A stretch of 64,000 nt of DNA, taken from Mycobacterium kyogaense (GTDB taxonomy: Bacteria; Actinomycetota; Actinomycetes; Mycobacteriales; Mycobacteriaceae). The stretch is from the NCBI RefSeq assembly GCF_003254575.1, contig NZ_QJUA01000021.1, positions 1 to 64,000 on the forward strand, written 5' to 3'. The stretch's first letter is position 1, and every line of letters begins with the position of its first letter. This document shows positions 39,245-47,420 of the stretch, piece by piece. Both the position numbers and the translations under genes were made by a program. The notes beneath the pieces were generated by a model. It was given only the letters and a program-made list of their open reading frames with translations. It was not told the origin of the DNA and searched no databases.

Positions 39245-39921
39245 TGGCCGATCAGGACACGGCGCGGCGCACGATCGTCGCTGACGCAATGGTGCGCGCG
39301 TTGGAGCGCCGCCACGACGTGCTCGACGCGGTGGTGGCCTCCGAGGACTACGACGCCGCGATCGAAGCGCTGTCCGATCTGCTCGACACCACCGCCGAGG
39401 CGGCCGAGGCGGTGCTGCGGTTGTCGTTCGATCGGCTGACCCGGGTGTCGCGGCGCCGCATCGCCGCGGAGTTGGACAGTCTGACCAGTCAGCAGTCGGT
39501 GCGTGCACCGGCCGAGCAGACGCCGGGCTCGGCGCGCCGGCTGCGGCTGCGGCCGTTCTGCGCGGATCTCGATCAGGACATCTTCGCCGCCAGGACCGAC
39601 GACGTCCGCGCAGCCGGGGACGGCACCGACGCGCCTCCGCGCGATCTGGCCGACGAGATCCGCGACGCGGTGCGCAGGGTCGCGGCCGAGGAGGCGGCGT
39701 GGCTGGTCGCCGAGGTCGGCAGTACCAGATCGGGCACCGTCAAGGTCGGCATGGTGTTCGGCGAGTTGTCCGGCGGCGAGGTCGACGTGCGGATCTGGAT
39801 TCATCCCGACCACCGCAAGCAGGGGTACGGCACCGCGGCGCTGCGGACGTCGCGCTCGGAGATGGCGGCCTACTTCCCGGCCGCGCCCCTCGTGGTGCGG
39901 GCCCCGGCCGCCGGCGCCTGA
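39244..39921 (+). CDS. GNAT-like protein with N-terminal GyrA-like helical segment
   Basis: A 225-residue product from ATG 39244, sharing one base with the previous stop. Residues 1-80 are helical and resemble the tower/coiled-coil part of GyrA/ParC (MVRALERRHDVLDAVVASED, then AEAVLRLSFDRLTRVSRRRI). A Pro/Ala linker follows, and the C-terminal part from about residue 110 looks like a divergent GNAT: VDVRIWIHPDHRKQGYGTAA is the acetyl-CoA loop. I know of no function for this domain pairing. It is likely translated together with the upstream GNAT. Confidence 0.7.
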   Translation: MADQDTARRTIVADAMVRALERRHDVLDAVVASEDYDAAIEALSDLLDTTAEAAEAVLRLSFDRLTRVSRRRIAAELDSLTSQQSVRAPAEQTPGSARRLRLRPFCADLDQDIFAARTDDVRAAGDGTDAPPRDLADEIRDAVRRVAAEEAAWLVAEVGSTRSGTVKVGMVFGELSGGEVDVRIWIHPDHRKQGYGTAALRTSRSEMAAYFPAAPLVVRAPAAGA

Positions 39922-40051
39922 CCTCGCCCTCGTCGAGACGGACGAAATGGTCGATTTCTCTCGCGCTTTTGCGCCCACACGTCGGTTTGGGCGGTTGTGA
40001 CGCGGTGCGCCTGCGGCGATATCGGATCGTTACTTCATAACATCAGTCCCA

Positions 40052-41887
40052 ATGGTCACAAGAGTCTCTTCCGCATCACGGGCTGGCTCCCGGCTCGCAC
40101 GACTGACGGCCGTCGTCGGCGTCGTCGTCCTGGTTCTGACGCTCGGTGCGTGCACCCCGCGGCCCGACGGACCCGAACCCACCGCAGAAGCGTTCTTCGC
40201 CGCGCTCGCCACCGGCGACACCAGCGCCGCTGCCGCGCTGGCCGACCGGCCCGACGCGGCCCGCGAGGCGCTTAACGAGGCGTGGGCGGGCCTGCAGGCC
40301 AAAGCCCTCGACGCGCAGATCCTCAGCGCCAAATACGCCGAGGACACCGGCAGCATCGCCTACCGCTACACCTGGCACCTGCCCAAGGACCGGAGCTGGA
40401 CCTACGACGGCCAGCTCAACATGATCCGTGAAGAGGGCCGCTGGCAGGTGCGGTGGACCGCCACCGGGCTGCATCCGCGCCTCGGCGAGAACCAGACGCT
40501 GGCCCTGCGCGCGGACGCGCCGCCGCGGGCCTCGGTCAACGAACGCAGCGGCACCACGGTGCTGGTCCCGGGCTACCGCTACGGGTTCGCTCTCGACGCC
40601 AAGGCGGCGGGCGAGCAGCTGATGCCGACGGCGCGTGCGGTCGCCGACGCGCTGCGTCCTTTCGACAACACCCTCGATCCCCAGCGGCTCGCCGAGCAGG
40701 CCAGCTCGACGGCCGGACCACTGAACCTGGTGACGCTGCGTCAGGCGGACCGCGACGCCGTCGCCGGGGCGATCGGGGCCCTGCCCGGAGTCGTGATCAC
40801 TCCGCAGCCCGAGATGGTGCCCACCGACGACCATTTCGCGCCCGCCCTGATCGACGAAGTGAAGAAGACGGTCTCCGACGAACTCGACGGAGCGCCGGGC
40901 TGGCGAGTGGTCACGGTCAACCAGAACGGCGTGGACGTCGACGTCCTCAACGAGGTGCCGGGTACACCCGCTCCGTCGATCAACATCAGCCTGGACCGGG
41001 CCGTGCAGAACGCGGCGCAGAACGCGGTGGACTTCACCGGCAAGCAGGCCATGATCGTGGTCATCAAGCCGTCGACGGGCGAGATCCTCGCCGTCGCCCA
41101 GAACGGCGCCGCCGACCGCGAGGGCCCGCTCGCGACGATGGGTCTCTACCCGCCGGGGTCGACGTTCAAGATCGTCACCGCGGGCGCGGCGATCGAGCGG
41201 GACATGGCCACCCCCAACACGCTGCTCGGGTGCCCCGGTCACCTCGACATCGGGCACCGCACCGTCCCCAACTACGGCGGCTTCGACCTGGGCACCGTCC
41301 CGATGTCGCGGGCGTTCGCGAGCTCCTGCAACACCACGTTCGCCGAACTGGCCAGCCGTATGCCGCCGCGCGGGCTCACCCAGGCCGCCTCGCAGTACGG
41401 CATCGGCCCGGATTACAAGATCGCCGGGCTGTCCACCGTCAGCGGCTCCGTGCCCCCCACGGTCAATCTCACCGAGCGCACCGAGGACGGCTTCGGCCAG
41501 GGCAAGGTGCTGGTCAGCCCGTTCGGCATGGCGCTGGCGGCCGCGACAGTGGCGGCCGGGCACACGCCGGTGCCGCGGCTGATCGCCGGCCGCGAGACCG
41601 AGATCAGCGGCGACCGCCAGCAGATCCCCGCGGGCGTTGTCGACAACCTGCGGCCGATGATGCGGCTCGTCGTCACCAACGGCACCGCGAAGGACCTGCA
41701 GGGCGCGGGCGACGTCCGCGGCAAGACCGGCGAGGCCGAGTTCGCGGGCGGCTCGCACTCCTGGTTCACCGGCTATCGGGGCGACATGGCGTTCTCGGCG
41801 CTGATCGTCGGCGGTGGGAGTTCGGAGTACGCGGTGCGCATGCTCAAGGGCATGCTCGACTCGTTGCCGCCCGACTACCAGGCCTGA
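40052..41887 (+). CDS. Penicillin-binding protein lipoprotein (class B, Rv2864c-like)
   Basis: D,D-transpeptidase crosslinking peptidoglycan. The 611-residue protein has a lipobox VLTLGAC (Cys at about 34), an NTF2-like MecA_N domain (about 45-155), a dimerisation domain and the transpeptidase domain from about residue 310. All three active-site motifs are intact: Ser370-Thr-Phe-Lys373 (PPGSTFKIV), Ser425-Cys-Asn427 (ASSCNTTF) and Lys558-Thr-Gly (RGKTGEAEF). Architecture matches MecA-like PBPs, as Rv2864c. The ATG follows a 130-nt gap in which nothing is recognised. Confidence 0.94.
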   Translation: MVTRVSSASRAGSRLARLTAVVGVVVLVLTLGACTPRPDGPEPTAEAFFAALATGDTSAAAALADRPDAAREALNEAWAGLQAKALDAQILSAKYAEDTGSIAYRYTWHLPKDRSWTYDGQLNMIREEGRWQVRWTATGLHPRLGENQTLALRADAPPRASVNERSGTTVLVPGYRYGFALDAKAAGEQLMPTARAVADALRPFDNTLDPQRLAEQASSTAGPLNLVTLRQADRDAVAGAIGALPGVVITPQPEMVPTDDHFAPALIDEVKKTVSDELDGAPGWRVVTVNQNGVDVDVLNEVPGTPAPSINISLDRAVQNAAQNAVDFTGKQAMIVVIKPSTGEILAVAQNGAADREGPLATMGLYPPGSTFKIVTAGAAIERDMATPNTLLGCPGHLDIGHRTVPNYGGFDLGTVPMSRAFASSCNTTFAELASRMPPRGLTQAASQYGIGPDYKIAGLSTVSGSVPPTVNLTERTEDGFGQGKVLVSPFGMALAAATVAAGHTPVPRLIAGRETEISGDRQQIPAGVVDNLRPMMRLVVTNGTAKDLQGAGDVRGKTGEAEFAGGSHSWFTGYRGDMAFSALIVGGGSSEYAVRMLKGMLDSLPPDYQA

Positions 41888-41930
41888 CGGCAGCGCCGCA
41901 GACGTGGCCCGGCGGTACGGTGGATCCGTC

Positions 41931-42509
41931 ATGACCGATATCGAGATGCGGATCTCCGACGCCGACCGCAACGGCACCCTGCGCCGACTGCACAACGCTG
42001 TCGCGCTCGGCCTGCTCGACATCGACGAGTTCGAAGAGCGCTCGGCGATGGTGTCGCGGGCCCGGTTGCCGTCCGACCTCGACGCCCTCGTCGGTGATCT
42101 GCCCGGCCCGGGGGCGATCGTGGCCTCGGCTGCCGACCGCGTGGAGCTGCGCGGGGTGTTCGGCTCGCTGAGGCGGCAGGGCGAGTGGGTCGTGCCGACC
42201 CGGCTGGCGCTGTACCGGCGGATGGGCTCGGTGGAGCTCGACCTCACCAGAGCGCGGTTCGCCGGACCGATCGTCATCATCGAGCTCGACATGAAGTTCG
42301 GCGGTCTCGATCTGCGACTGCCCGATGGCGCCAGCGCCTCCATCGACGACGTGGAGGTCAACGTCGGCAGCGCCACCGACCACCGCAAAGAAGCTCCCGC
42401 GGAGGGCAATCCGCATGTGGTGCTGACCGGCAAGGTGGTGTGCGGTTCGGTCGACATCCGCGGGCCGCAGAAGTCCTGGCGGGTCGGCCTGCCCCGGCGC
42501 GGCCACTGA
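41931..42509 (+). CDS. DUF1707 (SHOCT-like) domain protein
   Basis: A 192-residue cytoplasmic protein. The N-terminus has the DUF1707 pattern MRISDADRNGTLRRLHNAVA, then GLLDIDEFEERSAMVSRAR. The C-terminal part is beta-rich (GSVELDLTRARF, MKFGGLDLRLPDGAS, GKVVCGSVDIRGP), like the cell-wall-active antibiotic response domains of LiaF-type proteins. Function unknown; a role in envelope stress sensing can only be guessed. ATG 41931 is used, as the longer frame runs into the PBP gene. Confidence 0.85.
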   Translation: MTDIEMRISDADRNGTLRRLHNAVALGLLDIDEFEERSAMVSRARLPSDLDALVGDLPGPGAIVASAADRVELRGVFGSLRRQGEWVVPTRLALYRRMGSVELDLTRARFAGPIVIIELDMKFGGLDLRLPDGASASIDDVEVNVGSATDHRKEAPAEGNPHVVLTGKVVCGSVDIRGPQKSWRVGLPRRGH

Positions 42510-42514
42510 TCAGC

Positions 42515-42540
42515 AGACGTGCGGGGATCTCCCGGCGTCT
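42515..42540 (+). terminator. Possible hairpin between DUF1707 gene and map
   Basis: Arms AGACG (42515-42519) and CGTCT (42536-42540) enclose an imperfect inner pairing GGGG/TCCC. The stem has a bulge, so it is a weak candidate. It lies 5 nt after the stop and 11 nt before the map ATG. Confidence 0.35.
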
Positions 42541-42551
42541 AGCATTGATGC

Positions 42552-43409
42552 ATGTCTGTTCGGACCGCCCTGCGTCCCGGTACCGTGTCGCCGACACTTC
42601 CGGTGCCCGCCTCTGTGCCCCGTCCCGAGTACGTGTGGAAGCCGACGGCGAAAGAGGGCACCGAACCGTGGGTGCAGACGCCCGAGGTGATCGAGAAGAT
42701 GCGGGTGGCCGGCCGGATCGCCGCCGGTGCGCTGGCGGCCGCCGGTGAGGCCGTCGCGCCGGGGGTGACCACCGATCAGCTGGACCGGGTCGCCCACGAG
42801 TACATGATCGACCACGGCGCCTATCCCTCGACGCTGGGTTACAAGGGCTATCCGAAGTCGTGCTGCACGTCGCTCAACGAGGTCATCTGCCACGGCATCC
42901 CGGATTCGACGGTGATCGAGGACGGCGACATCGTCAACATCGACGTGACCGCCTACATCGACGGGGTGCACGGCGACACGAATGCGACGTTCCTGGCCGG
43001 TGACGTCTCCGAGGAGCACCGCCTGCTGGTCGAGCGCACGCACGAGGCGACCATGCGCGCGATCAAGGCCGTCAAACCCGGTCGCGCCCTGTCGGTGGTC
43101 GGGCGGGTCATCGAGGCCTACGCAAATCGGTTCGGCTACAACGTCGTTCGAGATTTCACCGGGCACGGCATCGGCACCACCTTCCACAACGGCCTCGTGG
43201 TGCTGCATTACGACCAACCGTCGGTGCAGACCGTGATCGAGCCAGGTATGACGTTCACCATCGAACCGATGATCAACCTGGGCAGCCTGGACTACGAGAT
43301 CTGGGACGACGACTGGACCGTGGCGACCACGGACAAGAAGTGGACCGCGCAGTTCGAGCACACCCTGGTGGTCACCGAGTCCGGCGCAGAGATCCTCACG
43401 CAACTCTGA
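42552..43409 (+). CDS. map: Methionine aminopeptidase type I (MapB-like)
   Basis: Removes N-terminal Met from new proteins. The 285-residue enzyme has a 40-residue N-terminal extension with a PxxPxxP-like stretch ([17 protein letters not shown]) as in mycobacterial MetAP1c (Rv2861c), which contacts the ribosome. Metal ligands appear in order: Asp in [11 protein letters not shown], Asp in HGDTNATF, His in [13 protein letters not shown], Glu in TIEPM and Glu in [12 protein letters not shown] 42552. Confidence 0.96.
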   Translation: MSVRTALRPGTVSPTLPVPASVPRPEYVWKPTAKEGTEPWVQTPEVIEKMRVAGRIAAGALAAAGEAVAPGVTTDQLDRVAHEYMIDHGAYPSTLGYKGYPKSCCTSLNEVICHGIPDSTVIEDGDIVNIDVTAYIDGVHGDTNATFLAGDVSEEHRLLVERTHEATMRAIKAVKPGRALSVVGRVIEAYANRFGYNVVRDFTGHGIGTTFHNGLVVLHYDQPSVQTVIEPGMTFTIEPMINLGSLDYEIWDDDWTVATTDKKWTAQFEHTLVVTESGAEILTQL

Positions 43410-43429
43410 GGCGTCGGTAGCCTGTTGCC

Positions 43430-44086
43430 ATGATCAGGAGCGCCGCCCTCGCGATCGTCGCGGTGCTGGTCGGTGGGTGTGCGCCGACGGTGTCCGGAAC
43501 GGCGACGTGGCCGGGCGCGCGGCTGGACCGGGCTCTGCTCACGGCGGCTGACTTCCCGCCCGGCGTGCACTACGAGCGGGTCGAGAAGGAGCCGGGCACC
43601 GCGGACGGCGCAGGCGGTCCGCCACCGATGTTGTCCAAGCCGGAGGGGTGCACCGATGGTCTGACCAAAGACATCGCCGCCACCGCCCAGCGTGGACCCG
43701 GGAGCGCCGCCGAATACGTGGCGGCCTACAACGGAGCGCGCATGGTCATCACGGTGCTGACGTGGCGGCTGGATCTGGGCCGGCTGGCCGCCACCGCCGA
43801 GCGCTGCGCCACGTTCGAGACGTTCTTCGCTCCCAGCGATCCCGGTATTCCGATGACCACCACCCGGCTGCAGACCGACCGTGCCGACGCGCTGGTCTAC
43901 GAGCAGACGATGCATCTCTCCGGCGCCGACAGCACGGTCTACTTCTCCTTCGAGAACATCGGTGCCACAGCGGTTTTCGGCATCGCATTCCCGACCCGCG
44001 ATCCGTCGATCCCGGTGGCGGGCACGCTGCCGCAGACCTTCCTGGACACGATCGCGCGCCAGGCGGAACGCGCGGCGGCGGCATGA
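43430..44086 (+). CDS. Putative lipoprotein of unknown function
   Basis: A 218-residue product with a short signal peptide and lipobox VLVGGC (Cys17), followed by APTVSGTA, a common beginning of mycobacterial lipoproteins. The body has three further Cys (GCTDGL at about 73, ERCATF at about 124) and no enzyme motif that I know. The layout resembles small extracellular sensor-like lipoproteins of mycobacteria. The stop overlaps a 14-bp palindrome. It begins 20 nt after map. Confidence 0.75.
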   Translation: MIRSAALAIVAVLVGGCAPTVSGTATWPGARLDRALLTAADFPPGVHYERVEKEPGTADGAGGPPPMLSKPEGCTDGLTKDIAATAQRGPGSAAEYVAAYNGARMVITVLTWRLDLGRLAATAERCATFETFFAPSDPGIPMTTTRLQTDRADALVYEQTMHLSGADSTVYFSFENIGATAVFGIAFPTRDPSIPVAGTLPQTFLDTIARQAERAAAA

Positions 44087-44097
44087 CGCATGCGTCA
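44084..44097. repeat. Perfect 14-bp palindrome
   Basis: TGACGCA at 44084-44090 followed without gap by TGCGTCA at 44091-44097. Its first three bases are the stop codon of the lipoprotein gene. It lies 52 nt ahead of the hydrolase-like gene and could be an operator, but no matching regulator is adjacent. Confidence 0.6.
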
Positions 44098-44148
44098 ACC
44101 GCAGGCAAATCGGCCCGCCGAATCGGCTGTGGACGGTAGCGTGGCGCA

Positions 44149-44712
44149 ATGCCCGCTCCCATGATCACCGTCGACGGCGTCGGGGTGCCCGTCGAGGTCG
44201 CCGGTCCCGAGAACGGTTCGGTCGTGGTGTTGCTCGGAGCCGCCCAGAAGGCGCCCGCCGCCTACGAAGCCGTCTGCCAGCGCCTGCACACCGCGTCGCT
44301 GCGCACGGTGGTCATCGGGCCCGATCCGCGGCTCACCGCGAAGTCGGTGATCGACATCCTCGACAAACTCGACGTGCGCTGGGCCCTGCTGGTGGGGGAC
44401 CGCCTCGGCGGTGAGCTGGCCTGGGAGTTGGCGGCGACGCGGCTGGATCGTTTCATCGGGCTGGTCGTCATCGATCGTGGGCACCCGCGGGTGCCCGATC
44501 TGGCGGGCGCAGTGCGTGACGATTCCTGCCCGCCGGTCGAACTCAACACCACCGCGTTGGTGAGCACCCCTGCGGCGCGCGCGGTGGCGAAGGCGAGCCA
44601 GCGGTTCGTCTACGGCGAGTACCGGATCGTCGACCTGCTGGGCCGCCGCCAGGCCGCCGACTCGACGGCCCAGCTCGCGGCTGAGATCGTGATGCGCACC
44701 AGCACCTGGTGA
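44149..44712 (+). CDS. Alpha/beta-hydrolase-like protein without nucleophile Ser
   Basis: A 187-residue protein with the N-terminal half of an alpha/beta hydrolase: VPVEVAGPENGSVVVLLGA, ILDKLDVRWALLVGDRLGGE. The nucleophile elbow, normally GxSxG, is Gly-Asp-Arg-Leu-Gly, so the catalytic Ser is absent. It is short compared with typical 250-300-residue hydrolases; the cap and part of the C-terminal core are reduced. It may be a binding protein or a non-enzymatic relative. The gene ends 40 nt before a convergent SDR gene. Confidence 0.75.
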   Translation: MPAPMITVDGVGVPVEVAGPENGSVVVLLGAAQKAPAAYEAVCQRLHTASLRTVVIGPDPRLTAKSVIDILDKLDVRWALLVGDRLGGELAWELAATRLDRFIGLVVIDRGHPRVPDLAGAVRDDSCPPVELNTTALVSTPAARAVAKASQRFVYGEYRIVDLLGRRQAADSTAQLAAEIVMRTSTW

Positions 44713-44752
44713 CGCGCGGTGCCTACCCACCGGCTGTCCTGGTCGGTGCGGG

Positions 44753-45520
44753 TCACCGCGCGGTGTAGCCCCCGTCCACGGCGATCGTGGTCCCTGTCAC
44801 GTATTTGGCGTCGTCCGAGGCGAGGTAGGCCACGGCTGCCGCCACATCCTCCGGAGTTGCCAAGCGTCGCAACGGGATATCGGCCAACACCTCGGCCTCG
44901 GTGCTCTCGCCGCCTGGAATGCGGGCGAGCCATTCGTCGTAGAGGGGAGTGCGCGTCATCCCTGGCGCGACATCGTTGACGCGAATTCCGCGCGGTGCGA
45001 GTTCGATCGCCACCGAGCGCGTCAGTGCGTGAATCGCACCCTTGGACGCCGCATAGATGCCCATCGTCGGCACGCCCACCGTGGCCAGCCGCGAGGTCAC
45101 GTTGACCATCGCCCCGCCGGCGCGCATGACGCGTGCCGCGCTCTGCATCATCGCGACGGTCGAGAAGGTGTTGATCTCGAACACCTGCCGGACAGAGTCC
45201 ATGGAGCTGGTCGCGAAGTCGCCGGTGTGGTCGAGGCCCGCGTTGTTGACGAGCACGTCCAGCGCGCCGAAAGACTCGAGACACGCCCCGACGAGCCGGT
45301 CGGCGGTACCAGGATCGGTGAGATCAGCGGCAACGAATACTGTTCTCGCGCCCAGGGATTCGACGAGGTCGCGCCCGCGCCCGGGGTCGCGACCGGTGGC
45401 CAGGACCCGCGCGCCCTCGGCATGCAGTCGGTGCGCGATCGCCAGGCCGATGCCCGACGTCGCTCCGGTGACCACCGCGGCGCTGCCGTCGAAGCGGCCC
45501 GGCGCCTGCACGGCCGTCAC
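44753..45520 (-). CDS. SDR-family oxidoreductase
   Basis: A 255-residue classical short-chain dehydrogenase: VVTGATSGIGLAIAHRLHAE (cofactor Gly motif), NNAGL, catalytic Ser in VNVTSRLATVG, YAASKGA (Tyr-x-x-x-Lys) and C-terminal GGYTAR. Arg in ATGRDPG after beta2 suggests NADP(H). GTG start 45520 overlaps the IclR stop by 4 nt, so the regulator and this enzyme are one transcript. The enzyme is the outermost gene of the catabolic island and probably oxidises its hydroxylated substrate; this is inferred. Confidence 0.9.
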   Translation of the reverse strand: MTAVQAPGRFDGSAAVVTGATSGIGLAIAHRLHAEGARVLATGRDPGRGRDLVESLGARTVFVAADLTDPGTADRLVGACLESFGALDVLVNNAGLDHTGDFATSSMDSVRQVFEINTFSTVAMMQSAARVMRAGGAMVNVTSRLATVGVPTMGIYAASKGAIHALTRSVAIELAPRGIRVNDVAPGMTRTPLYDEWLARIPGGESTEAEVLADIPLRRLATPEDVAAAVAYLASDDAKYVTGTTIAVDGGYTAR

Positions 45521-46290
45521 GGAAGCTTCTTGGCGATCTCCTGCGCCCCCGCGATCACCTGGGCGCCGGCATGCTCGAGGCTCTCAGGGGTCAACCGATG
45601 CGTCAGGAAGCTGATGCTGAGCGCATAGCGGGACGCGCCGCCGTCGGAGGTCGGGATCGCCGCGGCCACGCACGTCAGTTCCTCGGCGGCCTCCTCCCGG
45701 TCGACCGCGAAGCCCAGCGTGCGGATCTCCTTGATCTCCGCGTCCATCTTCTTCATGGTCGTGATGGTGTGGGGCGTGAGCTCCGGAAGGCCTGCGGAGG
45801 CGACGATGTCGCGCCAGACACTGTCGGGCATGGTGGCCAGAAGCGCTTTTCCCAGCGCGGAGGCGTGCCAGGGATCGGACTGCCCGACATCGCTGACCTT
45901 CTTGACCGCGCGGCGACCCTCGACGACCTCGAGGATGACCACGCTGCGCTCTTTGTGCGCCGCGAAGTTCACGGTCTCGTTGAACTCGTGCATCAACCGC
46001 TCCATGGTCGGCAGGACCGCTTCGGAGGGCACCTGGCCGGAGAACGCGCGCTGGCCGAGTCGGAACACCTCCCAGCCGAGCCGGTACTGGGTCGCGTTGA
46101 AACGCTCGATGTAGCCCAGCGCCGCGAGGCTGTTCAGATACCGCAACACCGTGGCCTCGTTGAGCTCGGTTCGACGCGAAATCTCGGTCAGATTACCGAC
46201 ATTCGCGTCGGCGACCGCGCTGAGCACCCGGGCGGTGCGCTCGACGCCGATCAGGGTCGAGCTCTTCTCCGGACGTTCTTCGGTTTTCAC
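45517..46290 (-). CDS. IclR-family transcriptional regulator
   Basis: A 257-residue regulator with N-terminal winged helix (about 15-75, LTEISRRTELNEATVLRYLN) and the C-terminal effector-binding GAF-like domain (ASALGKALLATMPDSVW, then GFAVDREEAAEELTCVAAAI). IclR proteins usually control a nearby catabolic operon and bind a pathway metabolite. It starts with GTG 46290 and is divergent from the operon at 46437; the 146 nt between hold inverted repeats. Confidence 0.93.
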   Translation of the reverse strand: MKTEERPEKSSTLIGVERTARVLSAVADANVGNLTEISRRTELNEATVLRYLNSLAALGYIERFNATQYRLGWEVFRLGQRAFSGQVPSEAVLPTMERLMHEFNETVNFAAHKERSVVILEVVEGRRAVKKVSDVGQSDPWHASALGKALLATMPDSVWRDIVASAGLPELTPHTITTMKKMDAEIKEIRTLGFAVDREEAAEELTCVAAAIPTSDGGASRYALSISFLTHRLTPESLEHAGAQVIAGAQEIAKKLP

Positions 46291-46369
46291 CCAGTGAAGG
46301 TTACCAGCACACAGTGCTGGACCAGCCTGGTGGCGCGTCCTGTTGACGGAGCGGTTGGCCTGCGTTAGA

Positions 46370-46414
46370 TTTCATTCAGCGCATAAGTACTTCACTGAGT
46401 GAAAATTGCGCAAT
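46370..46414. promoter_or_regulatory. Candidate IclR operator region
   Basis: Three overlapping symmetric elements in the divergent intergenic region: TTTCATTCAG (46370-46379) with CTGAGTGAAA (46395-46404), matching at nine of ten positions; the short palindrome TTCAC-TGA-GTGAA (46391-46403); and ATTGCGCAAT (46405-46414). They end 22 nt before the ATG at 46437. IclR regulators often bind such AT-rich palindromes. Confidence 0.55.
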
Positions 46415-46436
46415 CACTGATCCTGAAGGAGACGCA

Positions 46437-47399
46437 ATGCCCACCGCAGCCGACATCCGCTCATCGAGGGTCGACGGGGCCGCCATCCTGGCGTCCCAAG
46501 GCCTTCTGTCGGCCGATGACTACTCGCTTGCCACGTCGACCAAGTCGTTCGACGACGGTGGGCAGTACCGCCTCGAAATCTCTGGCGTGGAACGTCTTTC
46601 GACGCTAGAGGTGATGCTGGACGAGGCCGCGAAGCAGGACGTCTTCATTCACCGCGTGATCGCCTTCGGCGGCGGCACCACGCTGCTCAACACCAGCGAA
46701 CTCAGCGATGTGGCGGCGTTGGCCGCCGAGAACCACATCGAACTGATCGCCGTTCCCGGGCCGCGTACCGGGTGGGATCTCGGCCGCCAGGCGCTGAGCA
46801 CCGAAGGGACGGCCGGTGGCCGCCGCGTCCGCGGTCTGGACAACGTGCGCTACTTGCTCGACGACTACCTGCGGATCTTCTCCACCGGCATCCGCGGCGT
46901 CCTGGTGTGGGACGAAGGAGTCCTCGACATCCTCAACAAGGCGCGCGACGCCGGGCACATCCCGGCGGATGCCAAGTTCAAGATCTCGGTCTACGCAGGA
47001 CACGCCAACCCCGCCTCGATCCGGATTCTCGCCGATCTCGGTGCAGACAGCGTGAATCCGGTGGGAGACCTGAGCCGCCCGATGCTCGCCGCCATCCGCC
47101 GCGCGGTCGATGTGCCGCTGGACGTGTGGGCCGAGACGTTCGAATCGTTCGGCGGGATGAATCGGCTGTGGGAAGCCGGTGACATCGCCCGCGTCGCGGG
47201 TCCGGTCTACTTCAAGATCGAGCCGGGCGAATCCGAAGCCGTCATGTACAACGGCTGGGTGCGGCCGGAGTTCCATGAGGAGCTCATCCGCCACAAGGTG
47301 CGCCACGCCGCGATTCTCAACGAGCTCGCCCGCTCGAGCAGCCCCGACGTGGTCGTGTCCCCGCGGCCCCGTGCCGCCAGCCCCGCACTCGCCAACTGA
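46437..47399 (+). CDS. Unrecognised TIM-barrel-like protein, first gene of catabolic operon
   Basis: A 320-residue protein I cannot place in a characterised family. Reading for alternating strands and helices gives eight short beta candidates in order (RLEISG, VIAFGG, LIAVPG, GVLVWDEG, FKISVYAG, SVNPVG, LDVWAET, VYFKIE), each followed by a helix, suggesting a TIM barrel. It contains acidic residues at strand ends (for example WDEG, WAETFES) that could hold a metal. A distant relation to U32 peptidase-like barrels is possible. A good ribosome-binding site (GAAGGAG) precedes the ATG. It stands 21 nt upstream of acetaldehyde dehydrogenase, so it likely catalyses a step of the same pathway. Confidence 0.75.
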   Translation: MPTAADIRSSRVDGAAILASQGLLSADDYSLATSTKSFDDGGQYRLEISGVERLSTLEVMLDEAAKQDVFIHRVIAFGGGTTLLNTSELSDVAALAAENHIELIAVPGPRTGWDLGRQALSTEGTAGGRRVRGLDNVRYLLDDYLRIFSTGIRGVLVWDEGVLDILNKARDAGHIPADAKFKISVYAGHANPASIRILADLGADSVNPVGDLSRPMLAAIRRAVDVPLDVWAETFESFGGMNRLWEAGDIARVAGPVYFKIEPGESEAVMYNGWVRPEFHEELIRHKVRHAAILNELARSSSPDVVVSPRPRAASPALAN

Positions 47400-47420
47400 C
47401 ATCGACGGCGACCAGTCACC

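Noticed and set aside
40076-42457. 793-residue open frame on the minus strand
   Set aside because: Antisense to the PBP and DUF1707 genes; its composition is Arg/His/Gly-rich with no known motif.
44713-44765. GCGCGGTG/CACCGCGC inverted repeat between convergent genes
   Set aside because: The loop would be over 30 nt and one arm lies in the SDR C-terminus, so it is a poor terminator.
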